In this document: positions 25,700 to 34,190 of the stretch, one piece after another
How the letters are laid out: every line of letters begins with the position of its first letter
Position numbering within the stretch: position 1 is the first letter of the stretch
NCBI RefSeq assembly: GCF_900116445.1
Contig: NZ_FPBH01000023.1
Location: 1-64,000 of the forward strand
Origin: Paraburkholderia aspalathi
GTDB taxonomy: Bacteria; Pseudomonadota; Gammaproteobacteria; Burkholderiales; Burkholderiaceae
Direction: 5' to 3'
DNA: 64,000 nucleotides
The notes under the pieces: model-generated
What the model was told of the DNA's origin: nothing
The model's database searches: none
The model's input: the letters and a program-made list of their open reading frames with translations, nothing else
Program-made: the position numbers and the translations under genes

Positions 25700-26440
25700 A
25701 TGGAAACCACCGACCACGTCCTGATCGTCGACGACGATCGCGGCATCCGCGAATTGCTCGCCACGTATCTCGAGAAGAACGGCATGCGTGTTTCACTGGC
25801 CGCCAATGGCCGGCAGATGCGCACGGTCCTCGAGCAGGGCGCGCCTGATCTGATCGTGCTCGATCTGATGATGCCTGGCGAAGACGGTCTCGTGCTGTGC
25901 CGGGAATTGCGTGCCGGCAAGTTTCGCGCGGTGCCTGTCTTGATGCTGACCGCCCGCAGCGAGGAGACGGATCGCATCGTCGGGTTGGAAATGGGCGCGG
26001 ACGATTACCTCTCCAAACCGTTTGCGGTGCGTGAACTGCTGGCGCGTATCCGCTCCGTGCTGCGCCGCGCGCGGATGCTGCCGCCCGGCATGCAGGTGAC
26101 GGAAACTGCACCGATGATCGCTTTCGGCGACTGGCGTCTCGACACCACCGCGCGTCATTTGCTCGACGCCGAAGGCACCATGGTTGCCCTGAGCGGCGCG
26201 GAGTATCGCTTGCTGCGCGTGTTCCTCGATCATCCCCAGCGCGTGCTCACTCGGGATCAGTTGCTCAATCTGACTCAAGGTCGCCAGGCCGACGCGTTCG
26301 ACCGCTCGATCGATCTGCTGGTTAGCCGTTTGCGGCAGCGCTTGCAGGACACTGCGCGTGAGCCCCGTTACATCAAGACGCTGCGTAGCGAGGGTTATGT
26401 GTTTTCGGCGGCTGTGACGATGATCGAAGGCACGTCATGA
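25700..26440 (+). CDS. OmpR-family response regulator
   Basis: 246 aa. Receiver domain with acidic pocket D11-D13, phospho-acceptor D55 (LIVLDLMMPG) and K106 (LSKPF), then an OmpR/PhoB winged-helix domain (ALSGAEYRLLRVFLDHPQRV, RSIDLLVSRLRQRLQ). ATG 25700 is used; TTG 25697 is adjacent. Overlaps the kinase gene by ATGA. Binding to direct repeats 10-11 bp apart is typical of the family and matches the half-site spacing in the three promoter modules nearby, its likely targets. Confidence 0.93.
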   Translation: METTDHVLIVDDDRGIRELLATYLEKNGMRVSLAANGRQMRTVLEQGAPDLIVLDLMMPGEDGLVLCRELRAGKFRAVPVLMLTARSEETDRIVGLEMGADDYLSKPFAVRELLARIRSVLRRARMLPPGMQVTETAPMIAFGDWRLDTTARHLLDAEGTMVALSGAEYRLLRVFLDHPQRVLTRDQLLNLTQGRQADAFDRSIDLLVSRLRQRLQDTAREPRYIKTLRSEGYVFSAAVTMIEGTS

Positions 26441-27753
26441 AGCTGAATACATTGCTGCGTTGGCCGCGCACGCTGTTCGCGCGGCTCGCCCTGATTCTCT
26501 TTGTCAGCCTTGCGCTGGTGCAAACACTGTCGGTCTGGCTCACCATGACGGAGCGGGACCAGACCATGACGAACGTGATGATGGGTTACATCGAACGCGA
26601 GGTCACCAGCTCTGTCGCGTTACTCGATCATTTGCCCGCTAACGAGCGCGCCGAATGGCTGCCGAGGCTGGCGCGGCGGACCTATACCTTCAATCTCGGG
26701 CCCGGCGTCGCCGGCGCACCGCCGGATGCGAAGCTCTCAGCGAGAGTGGCTCAATCTATCGCAGACGGCATCGGCAAGCGCTATGCGCTCACGGCCAACG
26801 CCGTCCCGGGCGATCCGGACCGCCTGCAGGTCCATCTGCAGTTGAGCGACGGCACGCCGCTGACGATCGACTATCGCCCCATGCCGGGCGCGCCGCTGTC
26901 GCCGTGGTTGTCGTGGTTGCTGGTGCTGCAACTGGTGGTGCTGGCCGCGTGTTGCTGGCTGGCGGTACGGTTGGCAACGCGCCCGTTGAGCCACCTGGCG
27001 CGAGTGGCCGATGCGCTGGGCCCCGATCTGAAGGTGGAGCGCCTGCCCGAAGACGGACCGGACGAAGTGGCGCGGGCGGCGAAAGCGTTCAACGCCATGC
27101 AGGACCGCATCAGGCTGTACATGACCGAGCGTTTGCAGATCCTCGCGGCGATTTCGCACGACCTGCAAACGCCGATTACCCGCATGCGTTTGCGTGTCGA
27201 TGTGATGGACGAGAGCCCAGAAGGCGCCAAGCTGCAGCAGGACCTGCAGGAAATGGAAACCATGGTCAAGGAAGGCGTCACGTATGCGCGCACCATGCAC
27301 GGCGCCAGCGAGGCGCCGCTGCGTATCGATCCCGACGCGCTGTTCGACAGCCTGGTGCTCGACTACATGGATGCCGGCAAGGACGTTTCGCTGCACGGTC
27401 GAATCGACGCTGCACTGGTGACGCGTCCTCAGGCGTTGCGCCGGATCGTGGGCAATCTCGTCGATAACGCGCTGAAGTTCGGTGGTGCTGCCGAGATCAG
27501 GGTTGCCTCGCAAGACGGGCACGTGAGGGTCTCCGTGCTCGATCGTGGGCCGGGCATTCCGGACGAGTCGCTCGAAGCAGTGTTCGAGCCGTTCTATCGG
27601 CTGGAAGGATCGCGCAACCGCGGAACCGGCGGTACCGGCTTGGGCCTCGCGATTGCGCGGCAACTCGCTTTGGCGATGGACGCGACATTGTCGTTGCAGA
27701 ACCGGCCCGATGGCGGCCTTGAAGCCACGCTTGTGTTGAAAGGCGTCGGCTAG
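26437..27753 (+). CDS. EnvZ-like sensor histidine kinase
   Basis: 438 aa inner-membrane kinase. TM1 is at about residues 13-32 and TM2 near 150-175, enclosing a ~120-residue periplasmic sensor. HAMP follows (about 175-228), then HisKA with H241 (ISHDLQTPITRMR), the N box NLVDNALKFGG and G boxes DRGPGIPDE and GTGLGLAIAR. Partner of the response regulator it overlaps. The ligand is unknown; the periplasmic sensor fits a regulon of exported redox and hydrolase proteins. Confidence 0.93.
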   Translation: MKLNTLLRWPRTLFARLALILFVSLALVQTLSVWLTMTERDQTMTNVMMGYIEREVTSSVALLDHLPANERAEWLPRLARRTYTFNLGPGVAGAPPDAKLSARVAQSIADGIGKRYALTANAVPGDPDRLQVHLQLSDGTPLTIDYRPMPGAPLSPWLSWLLVLQLVVLAACCWLAVRLATRPLSHLARVADALGPDLKVERLPEDGPDEVARAAKAFNAMQDRIRLYMTERLQILAAISHDLQTPITRMRLRVDVMDESPEGAKLQQDLQEMETMVKEGVTYARTMHGASEAPLRIDPDALFDSLVLDYMDAGKDVSLHGRIDAALVTRPQALRRIVGNLVDNALKFGGAAEIRVASQDGHVRVSVLDRGPGIPDESLEAVFEPFYRLEGSRNRGTGGTGLGLAIARQLALAMDATLSLQNRPDGGLEATLVLKGVG

Positions 27754-27828
27754 ATTCCGATCGCTCGCCGATCGCGTTGTATGCCGTACTTTTTCGTCGA
27801 TGAGCTTTGACTTCTGCCCCCCGTCTCT

Positions 27829-27903
27829 GTATCTCAACGTATCTGCACCGTCGGTAAATACATAGCGTTTCACTGGCGCTTTTCGCAGACACACGCCAGA
27901 TAC
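27829..27903 (+). promoter_or_regulatory. Promoter module, copy 3, inverted
   Basis: Read on the minus strand it matches copies 1 and 2: the first pair reads CGTATCTGGCGTGTGTC, differing by one base from copy 2, a middle GTATT lies 42 bp on, and the inverted pair 60 bp on (one base shorter overall). On the + strand, GTATC at 27829 and 27839 and GATAC at 27899. The same end faces the hydrolase start, 95 bp away. Confidence 0.58.
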
Positions 27904-27998
27904 GTCCACGGGCTTTAATGATTCCAGGCCAGATAGTCTGGCTTCGCAGGCTCGACATGTCCTGCGCTTCTGTAGCTAACCTTTGAGGAGAATCCGCG

Positions 27999-29030
27999 AT
28001 GCCGGATCAGATCAATACTCGACGTCGTCGTCTGCTTGGGACGACAGTTGCTGGTATCAGCTTGATGGAGTTAGGTTTGAGCGGACTCGCCAAGGCGCAG
28101 TCGACCAGTACGAACCCTGCAACGCGTGTCGTTTCGTTCGAGAACATTCGCCAGATCAACGCCGGAACGCTCAACGTGGGTTATGCGGAAGCGGGTCCGC
28201 AGAATGGACCGGTGGTGATCTTGCTGCACGGCTGGCCCTACGATATCTACAGCTTCGCCGAAGTCACACCGTTGCTGGCAGCCGCTGGCTACCGGGTCAT
28301 CGTGCCGTATCTGCGGGGCTATGGTTCAACACGGTTTCTGTCTGCGGATACGCCTCGCAACGGTCAGCAGGCGGCGGTTGCCGTCGACATCATCGCGTTG
28401 ATGGATGCGTTGAAGATCGACAAAGCCATCTTTGGTGCCTTCGATTGGGGCGCGCGTACGGCGAATATTATTGCCGCGCTGTGGCCGCAGCGATGCCAGG
28501 CGATGGTGTCGGTCAGTGGTTATCTGATCGGCAGTCAGGAGGCCAACCGGGCGCCGCTGCCGCCGAAGGCTGAGCTGGCCTGGTGGTATCAATTCTATTT
28601 CGCCACGGAGCGTGGCCGTGCAGGTTACGAAGCGAACCGCCACGACTTCAACAAGCTGATCTGGCGTCTCGCGTCGCCGAAATGGAATTTCGACGATGCG
28701 ACATACGACCGCTCGGCTGAGTCCTTCAAGAATCCCGATCACGTCGCGGTGGTGATTCACAACTATCGCTGGCGTCTGGGTCTGGTCAAGGGCGAGCCGC
28801 AATACGACGAACTCGAAGCTCGGCTCGCGAAAGGGCCGACCATTTCGGTTCCGACCATCACGATGGAGGGCGACGCCAACGGCGCACCGCATCCCGACCC
28901 GGCAGCCTACGCGAAGAAATTTACCGGCAAGTATCAGCATCGGAACATCGACGGCGGCATCGGACATAACTTGCCACAGGAAGCGCCGAAGGCATTTGCC
29001 GATGCCATCGTCGACGTCACTCGGCTTTAA
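27999..29030 (+). CDS. Tat-exported α/β-hydrolase (epoxide hydrolase/haloalkane dehalogenase-like)
   Basis: 343 aa. Twin-arginine leader TRRRRLLGTTVAG followed by a hydrophobic stretch to about residue 38. The α/β-hydrolase core has LLHGWPYDIYSF (oxyanion HGWP), nucleophile Asp in GAFDWGARTAN and a C-terminal His in GGIGHNLPQEAP. An Asp nucleophile fits epoxide hydrolases or dehalogenases rather than esterases. GAGGAG precedes the ATG. Probably expressed from promoter module 3, downstream of the two-component genes. Confidence 0.87.
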   Translation: MPDQINTRRRRLLGTTVAGISLMELGLSGLAKAQSTSTNPATRVVSFENIRQINAGTLNVGYAEAGPQNGPVVILLHGWPYDIYSFAEVTPLLAAAGYRVIVPYLRGYGSTRFLSADTPRNGQQAAVAVDIIALMDALKIDKAIFGAFDWGARTANIIAALWPQRCQAMVSVSGYLIGSQEANRAPLPPKAELAWWYQFYFATERGRAGYEANRHDFNKLIWRLASPKWNFDDATYDRSAESFKNPDHVAVVIHNYRWRLGLVKGEPQYDELEARLAKGPTISVPTITMEGDANGAPHPDPAAYAKKFTGKYQHRNIDGGIGHNLPQEAPKAFADAIVDVTRL

Positions 29031-29094
29031 GCGGAGCGGAGGAGCGGGGTCATGGCGCGCAACGTACTGCACCACGCGGCGCATCGGTCGATTA

Positions 29095-29268
29095 TTAGCG
29101 TTTCCTGAAGCGCGCCTTGGCATCGCCATACGATGCCTGCGTCTTGCCGACGACCTGCTCGACGCGCCCCCTCCACGCGACCCTCCGGTTTCCGATGGTC
29201 TTGCCGAGGCCGGTACGCAGCTTGCCCGTGATCTCTCTTATCCATCCCTGCATCTGGTCTTTGTTCAT
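29095..29268 (-). CDS. CsbD-family small stress protein
   Basis: 57 aa, hydrophilic: MNKDQMQGWIREITGKLR, GRVEQVVGKTQASYGDAK. CsbD-like proteins are general-stress-induced with no defined activity. ATG 29268 is preceded by GAGCGAGG; the longer frame adds residues not typical of the family. Divergent from the LTXXQ gene. Confidence 0.8.
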   Translation of the reverse strand: MNKDQMQGWIREITGKLRTGLGKTIGNRRVAWRGRVEQVVGKTQASYGDAKARFRKR

Positions 29269-29447
29269 CACCTCGCTCCTTGAGCGCTGCTTCCATCGCG
29301 ACAGCATGACCTCAATGGAGGAAGGAGTCGGTACGGCACCGGACAGACGCCCTTCGGGAGTCGGCGCACAAATGATCTGTTCGATCGAATTCGCCGCACT
29401 GACGATAATCCCTTCGCGAGTCCATCGAACTCCTTTGGAGACCGATT

Positions 29448-29930
29448 ATGAGACTCGTTGCCACCCCATTCCAACGGCGACCCGCGCCGGCGTTCGCGAT
29501 AGCGGTTTTTCTCGCGATAACGGCATTCGCCAATCCGGCGAGCGCTGCCACTCCCACCCAGACTCAACCACGTGCAAGCGTGATGACCGTTGCGGCCCAC
29601 AGCCAGATCGATACGCGTATCAGTGGACTCCACACGAGGCTTCAGATCACCGCGGCGCAGGAAGAACTTTGGCAAAAAGTCGCACAGGTTATGCGTGACA
29701 ATGCGGGAACGATGGACTCGCTCAGACAGGCACGAACCAGTCAGGCCAACAACATGACCGCTGTGGACGATCTCAAGTCCTATGGCCAGATTGCCGATGC
29801 CCACGCGGACGGCATCAGAAAGCTCACTCCGGCGTTTCAGGCACTCTACGACAGCATGTCGGACGTTCAGAAGAAGAACGCTGATCTGATTTTCCAGACT
29901 GACCACCACCACGCCGCAAAGAAAGGGTGA
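29448..29930 (+). CDS. Periplasmic LTXXQ-motif (Spy/CpxP-like) protein
   Basis: 160 aa with a signal peptide ending ANPASA-ATP (about residue 34), then a helical, Gln-rich domain: RLQITAAQEELWQKVAQVM and LTPAFQALYDSMSDVQ. The Spy/CpxP fold acts as a periplasmic chaperone or stress sensor. The C-terminus is His-rich (DHHHAAKKG), which might bind metal. GGAG lies upstream of ATG 29448. Followed after 71 bp by another exported protein. Confidence 0.8.
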   Translation: MRLVATPFQRRPAPAFAIAVFLAITAFANPASAATPTQTQPRASVMTVAAHSQIDTRISGLHTRLQITAAQEELWQKVAQVMRDNAGTMDSLRQARTSQANNMTAVDDLKSYGQIADAHADGIRKLTPAFQALYDSMSDVQKKNADLIFQTDHHHAAKKG

Positions 29931-30001
29931 TCTCAAGACACCCGCAACGGGAAGCGGACTGGCACCTCAGTAAGGTCCCGGATCGCAGACAGGAGTACAT
30001 C

Positions 30002-30370
30002 ATGAAGATCCAAAGAGTGAGAGCCGCTTGCAGGGGCTCGGTGAAGACCGGAATCTCGATTGCAGTTGGTCTGGCGTTGGCCATTGGCGGCATGTCCATG
30101 GCGCCCGCTTTTGGCGAGGGTTACGGCAACGGCAACGGAAACGGTAATCACGAGGGCCAGGAGCAGCATGGCGCGAATAACAAATATCAGCATAACCAAG
30201 GGCATCAGTCGGACCATGGCAACCGGCACGCCTATCAACATCCCGGCAATGACCACCGTCGCGGCGACTATTACGACAACCAGGACTATGTGTATGCGCC
30301 GCCACCCGTGGTCTATGCTCCGGAGTCGGCACCTGGCATAAGCTTGTTTATACCGCTGCAGTTCCGATAG
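30002..30370 (+). CDS. Exported Gly/Asn/His/Tyr-rich protein of unknown function
   Basis: 122 aa; signal peptide ending about MAPAFG (residues 1-36), then a low-complexity polar stretch starting GYGNGNGNGN with many Asn, His, Gln and Tyr, and a tail with YAPPPVVYAPESAPG. AGGAG lies seven to ten bases before the ATG at 30002. No family recognised; composition suggests an envelope or metal-binding protein. Same direction as the LTXXQ gene and possibly co-transcribed. Confidence 0.65.
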   Translation: MKIQRVRAACRGSVKTGISIAVGLALAIGGMSMAPAFGEGYGNGNGNGNHEGQEQHGANNKYQHNQGHQSDHGNRHAYQHPGNDHRRGDYYDNQDYVYAPPPVVYAPESAPGISLFIPLQFR

Positions 30371-30462
30371 AACGCAGGACCCGCGCCTGGTGATTGCCGT
30401 TGCCTGAGCGCTCAATCGGGCCGGGTTAGGCCTGCCGCGTGCAGCCGCATCGAGACAAGCTG

Positions 30463-31356
30463 CTAGCGCGGCACGGTTCCCGGTTCTTCCAGCCATCGTG
30501 AGACCGCCGACAGCACCTGTGTCTCGATGCCAAGAAAGCCATGTGGCGATTTCGCCCCGCATTCACTCGCGCCGTTCCCGCCGCGCTCGCTGCTTGACAC
30601 CGCCAGGAACTGGAACCGGTTGTCCTTCGCGAGCGTGTGGGCCGCGCTAAACGGTGAAACTCGACATCCGTCATTTTCGTTCGACACTACCAGCACTGGA
30701 GTCGTGCTGACGTCCCAGTGCATGCCCGAAAGCCCGGCCTCGCCACGCATACCGATCGTGACGGGCGAAGTCAGTACATACGCGTCGGCCAGCCGTGGTT
30801 CCCGTTGGAGCACATTGCCAACCGAAATCGTGCCCCGGCTGGTACCCACGAGGGCGATTTTTGCGGCTGGAAAGCGTTGCCTCAGCGCCGCGACGATGAC
30901 GTGCAAGTCTTGAGCGTGAGTTTCGCTCAAACGGAATGCGTCATTCATGCCGGATGATTGATCCGATGGCGCATCGACGATAGCGATCGCATCGCCCGCA
31001 GAAGTCCAGTAGCCGGCGGTCCGGAGGAGGAAATTTGCCCTCATTGTCGTTGGGCCAGTTTCGCCGAGGGCGATTGCACCGTCATCTCCGGCAAACAATA
31101 CGATGACCCACGGCGGCGCGCTTGCTGGCTGTTCGATGAAGATGGCCTGGGTCTGTTGTCCTCGTATTGGGACTTGCAGGAGTTCATCGGAATACGCTGG
31201 AATTGCGGTTAGGAGTGTGCAGGCGAATGCGCAAATTGGGGCCGCGAATCTACGCAACAGTTTCCAAGGCCTGTTAGTGGAGCAGGTTAAGGGCGTTGCT
31301 CGCGTTGATTTCTGATCGCGCATTCTGAATGAAGACCGCATTGTTGTTCCATTCAC
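30463..31356 (-). CDS. α/β-hydrolase-fold protein, exported
   Basis: 297 aa from the GTG at 31356, which overlaps the acetyltransferase stop as GTGA. In-frame ATGs at 31341 and 31323 are alternatives. The N-terminus has a basic stretch and hydrophobic segment (FAAPICAFACTLLTAIPAYS), a signal peptide or anchor. The core has the nucleophile elbow LVGTSRGTISV (GxSxG) and a late Asp/His region (NENDGCRVSPF, KSPHGFLGIE). Substrate unknown. Coupling to a GNAT gene is unusual but clear. Confidence 0.75.
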   Translation of the reverse strand: MNGTTMRSSFRMRDQKSTRATPLTCSTNRPWKLLRRFAAPICAFACTLLTAIPAYSDELLQVPIRGQQTQAIFIEQPASAPPWVIVLFAGDDGAIALGETGPTTMRANFLLRTAGYWTSAGDAIAIVDAPSDQSSGMNDAFRLSETHAQDLHVIVAALRQRFPAAKIALVGTSRGTISVGNVLQREPRLADAYVLTSPVTIGMRGEAGLSGMHWDVSTTPVLVVSNENDGCRVSPFSAAHTLAKDNRFQFLAVSSSERGGNGASECGAKSPHGFLGIETQVLSAVSRWLEEPGTVPR

Positions 31357-31955
31357 AGCATACGTGAGTTGGATGCGGGATCGGCAAGATCGTCTGGATT
31401 GAGCAACGATGTAAGTACGTGATCGGCCCAGGAACCGTTGATCTTCAAGTACGACCGAGCCAGGCCTTCCTTCTCGAAACCAAGGCTAGCCAGTAGGTGA
31501 GCGCTGCGGGTGTTCTCCGGGCGATAGTTGGCCATGATGCGATGCAAGCCGATATCTCTGAACACATGCCGGATGGCCACCTTTAGACTCTCTCGCATTA
31601 GCCCTTTTCCTTCGACCACTTTCGCAAGAGAGAATCCAAGGTGACATGCTTGGAATGGTCCCCTAACGATATTGGTGAAGTTGCACTCTCCGATTAACTG
31701 ACCGCCTTCGCGTTCAAACAGCGCGAGATGAAGAGCGTTTCCTGTTGCGGTTTGATGAGCCATTGCGCGTAGCCTTTCAGCGATGCCATCCAGGTTAAAG
31801 AAACTTTCCTGTCGCGCAGGCTCCCAAGGCTGAAGATGCTTTCGATTGGCTGCGTAGTACGTCTGCAGCGCGTTCGCGTCGTTCTCGCTGACGGCTCGCA
31901 GTATCACGCGTTCGGTGGTTAGTCCTTCGTCTGGATGATTTGCTGCATTTTCCAT
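31353..31955 (-). CDS. GNAT acetyltransferase, RimJ/RimL type
   Basis: 200 aa. Acetyl-CoA-dependent N-acetyltransferase: ERVILRAVSENDANALQTYY at the start, GFSLAKVVEGKGLMRESLK (the Q/RxxGxG-like loop region) and IGLHRIMANYRPENTRSAHL, typical of RimJ/RimL. ATG 31955 has AAGG about ten bases upstream; ATG 31979 lacks a ribosome site. It might modify ribosomal protein N-termini or a small molecule. Base composition upstream (about 32000-32160) is more AT-rich than the neighbours. Confidence 0.85.
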   Translation of the reverse strand: MENAANHPDEGLTTERVILRAVSENDANALQTYYAANRKHLQPWEPARQESFFNLDGIAERLRAMAHQTATGNALHLALFEREGGQLIGECNFTNIVRGPFQACHLGFSLAKVVEGKGLMRESLKVAIRHVFRDIGLHRIMANYRPENTRSAHLLASLGFEKEGLARSYLKINGSWADHVLTSLLNPDDLADPASNSRML

Positions 31956-32201
31956 TAGGCCATCGCCCTTGATATGCAATATTGCGCTTGATTGTACCGA
32001 AGCCGAAAACTACGCTCGGCACCTCCGGCGGCGAGTCACCAGCGCACTTGGGATCGGCGAACATGCCGATTGCATGAGGCGATACCGCTCTGGTTTTGAT
32101 CGTTCGACACAGAGACGTGGATCGTTGAAAATTATTCGTCTGGTATTTTTTGAATCTCTATTATCAGCTGTGCCCTGCGAGACTCGTTCATGGAGAATTC
32201 G

Positions 32202-32552
32202 ATGCGAATCAGAACCACTTATTTGAAAGTGAAGGACATGGAGCGGGCCGCGACATTCTGGGAAAGCCTGTTAGAACGCTCGCCGACCCGCAAGTCGGAG
32301 AGGTGGACGGAGTTTTTGCTAGGCGAAGTCCGCTTCGGGTTGCTGCTGAATGATTTTGGCGATGAGTTCGTCGGTAGCGGATGCGTACCGGTGTTCGAAT
32401 TCGATGCCTCCGCCTTGCATACCTTTCTGAGCCGCGCCAAGGCTCTCGGGGCAACAGTCGTGCTCGATGGGTTAAATGACGAGACCATGAAGAGCATTGT
32501 CCTGGCTAGCCCGGATGGCCACGAGTTCGAACTTTGCACTTGCCACGACTAG
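32202..32552 (+). CDS. VOC (glyoxalase/bleomycin resistance) superfamily protein
   Basis: 116 aa, one βαβββ pair: MRIRTTYLKVKDMERAATFW at the N-terminus and SPDGHEFELCTC at the C-terminus. GGAG seven bases before ATG 32202 decides the start over ATG 32190. Members may be metalloenzymes or drug-binding proteins; no specific activity can be read. Confidence 0.8.
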   Translation: MRIRTTYLKVKDMERAATFWESLLERSPTRKSERWTEFLLGEVRFGLLLNDFGDEFVGSGCVPVFEFDASALHTFLSRAKALGATVVLDGLNDETMKSIVLASPDGHEFELCTCHD

Positions 32553-32708
32553 TCAGTTGTTTTGGAGGGGAAGGCGTGAGCCGCATTCTTGTTAATTCTC
32601 GGCCGGCATGCAGTACGTTTCTTGAGTAGACGCGTTGCGCCGACGATCGACGCCATGGAGTTGATGGACCGCATTCCAGCCGTTCCCTTTAGCAAGCGAG
32701 GCGAAGCA

Positions 32709-33431
32709 ATGAAAGTAGCGATTGCGTACATCGAAGAGCCCCCATTTGGCTGGACAGAATCAAATCAGGCGGTGGGAGCGGACGTTGAGTTGGCGGAAGT
32801 TGTCCTTCGGTCGATCGGCGTCACCCATATCGAGCATCATTTGACTACGTTCAGCGAACTGCTGCCTGGTCTCGCGGCGGGCCGCTGGGATATGAACGTT
32901 CCACTCTTCGTGACGCCTGAACGGGCTAGCCAGGTTGCCTTCAGTTTGCCCGTGTGGGCGATTGGAGACGGGTTTCTGGTCCGGTCGGGGAATCCGAAAG
33001 CGCTCAATAGCTACGCTTTACTTGCCGAACACCACGATGCCAGGCTAGGCATCATTGCTGGACAAGTGCAACGGGAGGCAGCCAGAGCGTCAGGCGTGAG
33101 CGAGGATCAGATCGTCGTCTTCGAGCAGCAGTCCGAGGCAATCGAAGCGCTTCGCTCAGGAACGATCGATGCCTACGCTAGCACCGCAGTGGGAAATCGC
33201 GTACTGGCTGGCCGCATCGGTGGCGGGGTATTCGAGGCCGTTGAGCACGACACCGAAAAGGATGACACGCAACGTCCCCCGATCGGAGCATTCTCGTTTA
33301 ACAAGAACAACGGCCGATTGCTCAATGCCGTGAACGAGCAACTTCGCTTGTATCTGGGCTCTCCCGATCACCGAACTCGCATGTCGAAATTCGGTATCAC
33401 ACGCAAAGAGATTGACCCCGCGCTAGGTTGA
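32709..33431 (+). CDS. Leaderless family 3 solute-binding-like protein
   Basis: 240 aa resembling SBP_bac_3 proteins (AYIEEPPFGWTESNQAVGAD, LLPGLAAGRWDMNVPLFVTPERA in pieces), but without a signal peptide from any in-frame start (upstream codons give a polar, Arg-rich extension). No permease or ATPase gene is adjacent. It may be a cytoplasmic binding protein, a decayed gene that lost its leader, or an enzyme on this fold such as a cyclohexadienyl dehydratase relative. Confidence 0.7.
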   Translation: MKVAIAYIEEPPFGWTESNQAVGADVELAEVVLRSIGVTHIEHHLTTFSELLPGLAAGRWDMNVPLFVTPERASQVAFSLPVWAIGDGFLVRSGNPKALNSYALLAEHHDARLGIIAGQVQREAARASGVSEDQIVVFEQQSEAIEALRSGTIDAYASTAVGNRVLAGRIGGGVFEAVEHDTEKDDTQRPPIGAFSFNKNNGRLLNAVNEQLRLYLGSPDHRTRMSKFGITRKEIDPALG

Positions 33432-33737
33432 GCCTTTCAGAAACCCTCCGCCGCCGCCCAGTAATTTACTTGCTACACTCGATCAAGGAGCAAACCTGAT
33501 TGGTGCTCGGTTTGCCCCTGATGGCGGCTGCCTAGTAGCGACTCGAGTGCGTTGACATTTTCTGTTCATACACCTGGCACCACAATTGCAAGCCTGAGCG
33601 CCGACCCGTCGTCGTAGGGCATGAAATAGCGCGGAGGTGTCGCTGTGATTGAGTCTTCCGATTTCCGGAGCAAAAAGTTGGTGCTCAATCATGGAGGCGG
33701 TCAATAGATCGACGTGAACGGTATCCGGAGGCAAGCC
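33432..33737. other. 306-bp interval without a recognised gene
   Basis: Between the solute-binding-like gene and the SnoaL-like gene. It contains a hairpin, GGAGCAAACC (33487-33496) with GGTTTGCCCC (33509-33518), nine of ten pairs and no T-run. An 86-codon minus-strand frame here has no recognisable similarity and no clear ribosome site. Confidence 0.5.
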
Positions 33738-34121
33738 ATGCATGAAGAACAGTTACGTGACGCACTGAATGCCCACTGGCGCGCGTCGGCCGCCGGCGAT
33801 CTCAACGCAGAACACGATATTTACGATGACGACGCCATCTGTGAGTATCCCCAGTCAGGTGAACGAATCCTCGGGCGAGCTAATTTGCAGGCGCTGCGAG
33901 GGCATCATCCAGGCAAACCATCAGGCTTCGAGGTCAGGCGAATTCAGGGAGAAGGTAATCTCTGGGTCACGGAATACTCCATCAACTATCAGGGGCGAGC
34001 GGCTTACACGGTAAGCATTATGGAGTTCCGCAACGGCAAGGTTGTTCACGAGACCCAGTATTTTTCGGATCCTTTCAAGGCGCCGGGTTGGAGGAGTCAA
34101 TGGGTTCAGCAGGGCGAGTGA
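33738..34121 (+). CDS. SnoaL-like/NTF2-fold protein
   Basis: 127 aa: LRDALNAHWRASAAGDLNAE with acidic follow-up EHDIYDDDAICEYPQSGERI, and a β-sheet end (YTVSIMEFRNGKVVHETQYF) that matches nuclear transport factor 2-like SnoaL_2 proteins. GGAGG lies eight bases before ATG 33738. The fold hosts isomerases, hydrolases and ligand-binding proteins; function not determined. Stands alone ahead of a convergent reductase. Confidence 0.78.
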   Translation: MHEEQLRDALNAHWRASAAGDLNAEHDIYDDDAICEYPQSGERILGRANLQALRGHHPGKPSGFEVRRIQGEGNLWVTEYSINYQGRAAYTVSIMEFRNGKVVHETQYFSDPFKAPGWRSQWVQQGE

Positions 34122-34190
34122 GGCGACGCGTTGCGGCGGGATAAGTCGAATAATGCCCGTTACCAACATTCGCCGTTTCATACCGTCGAC

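Noticed and set aside
33487..33518. Intrinsic terminator after the leaderless binding protein
   Set aside because: Stem has a mismatch and no T-run follows, so only a hairpin is noted.
33483..33743. 86-codon minus-strand frame in the 306-bp gap
   Set aside because: No recognised similarity, no ribosome site, and it overlaps the start of the SnoaL-like gene.
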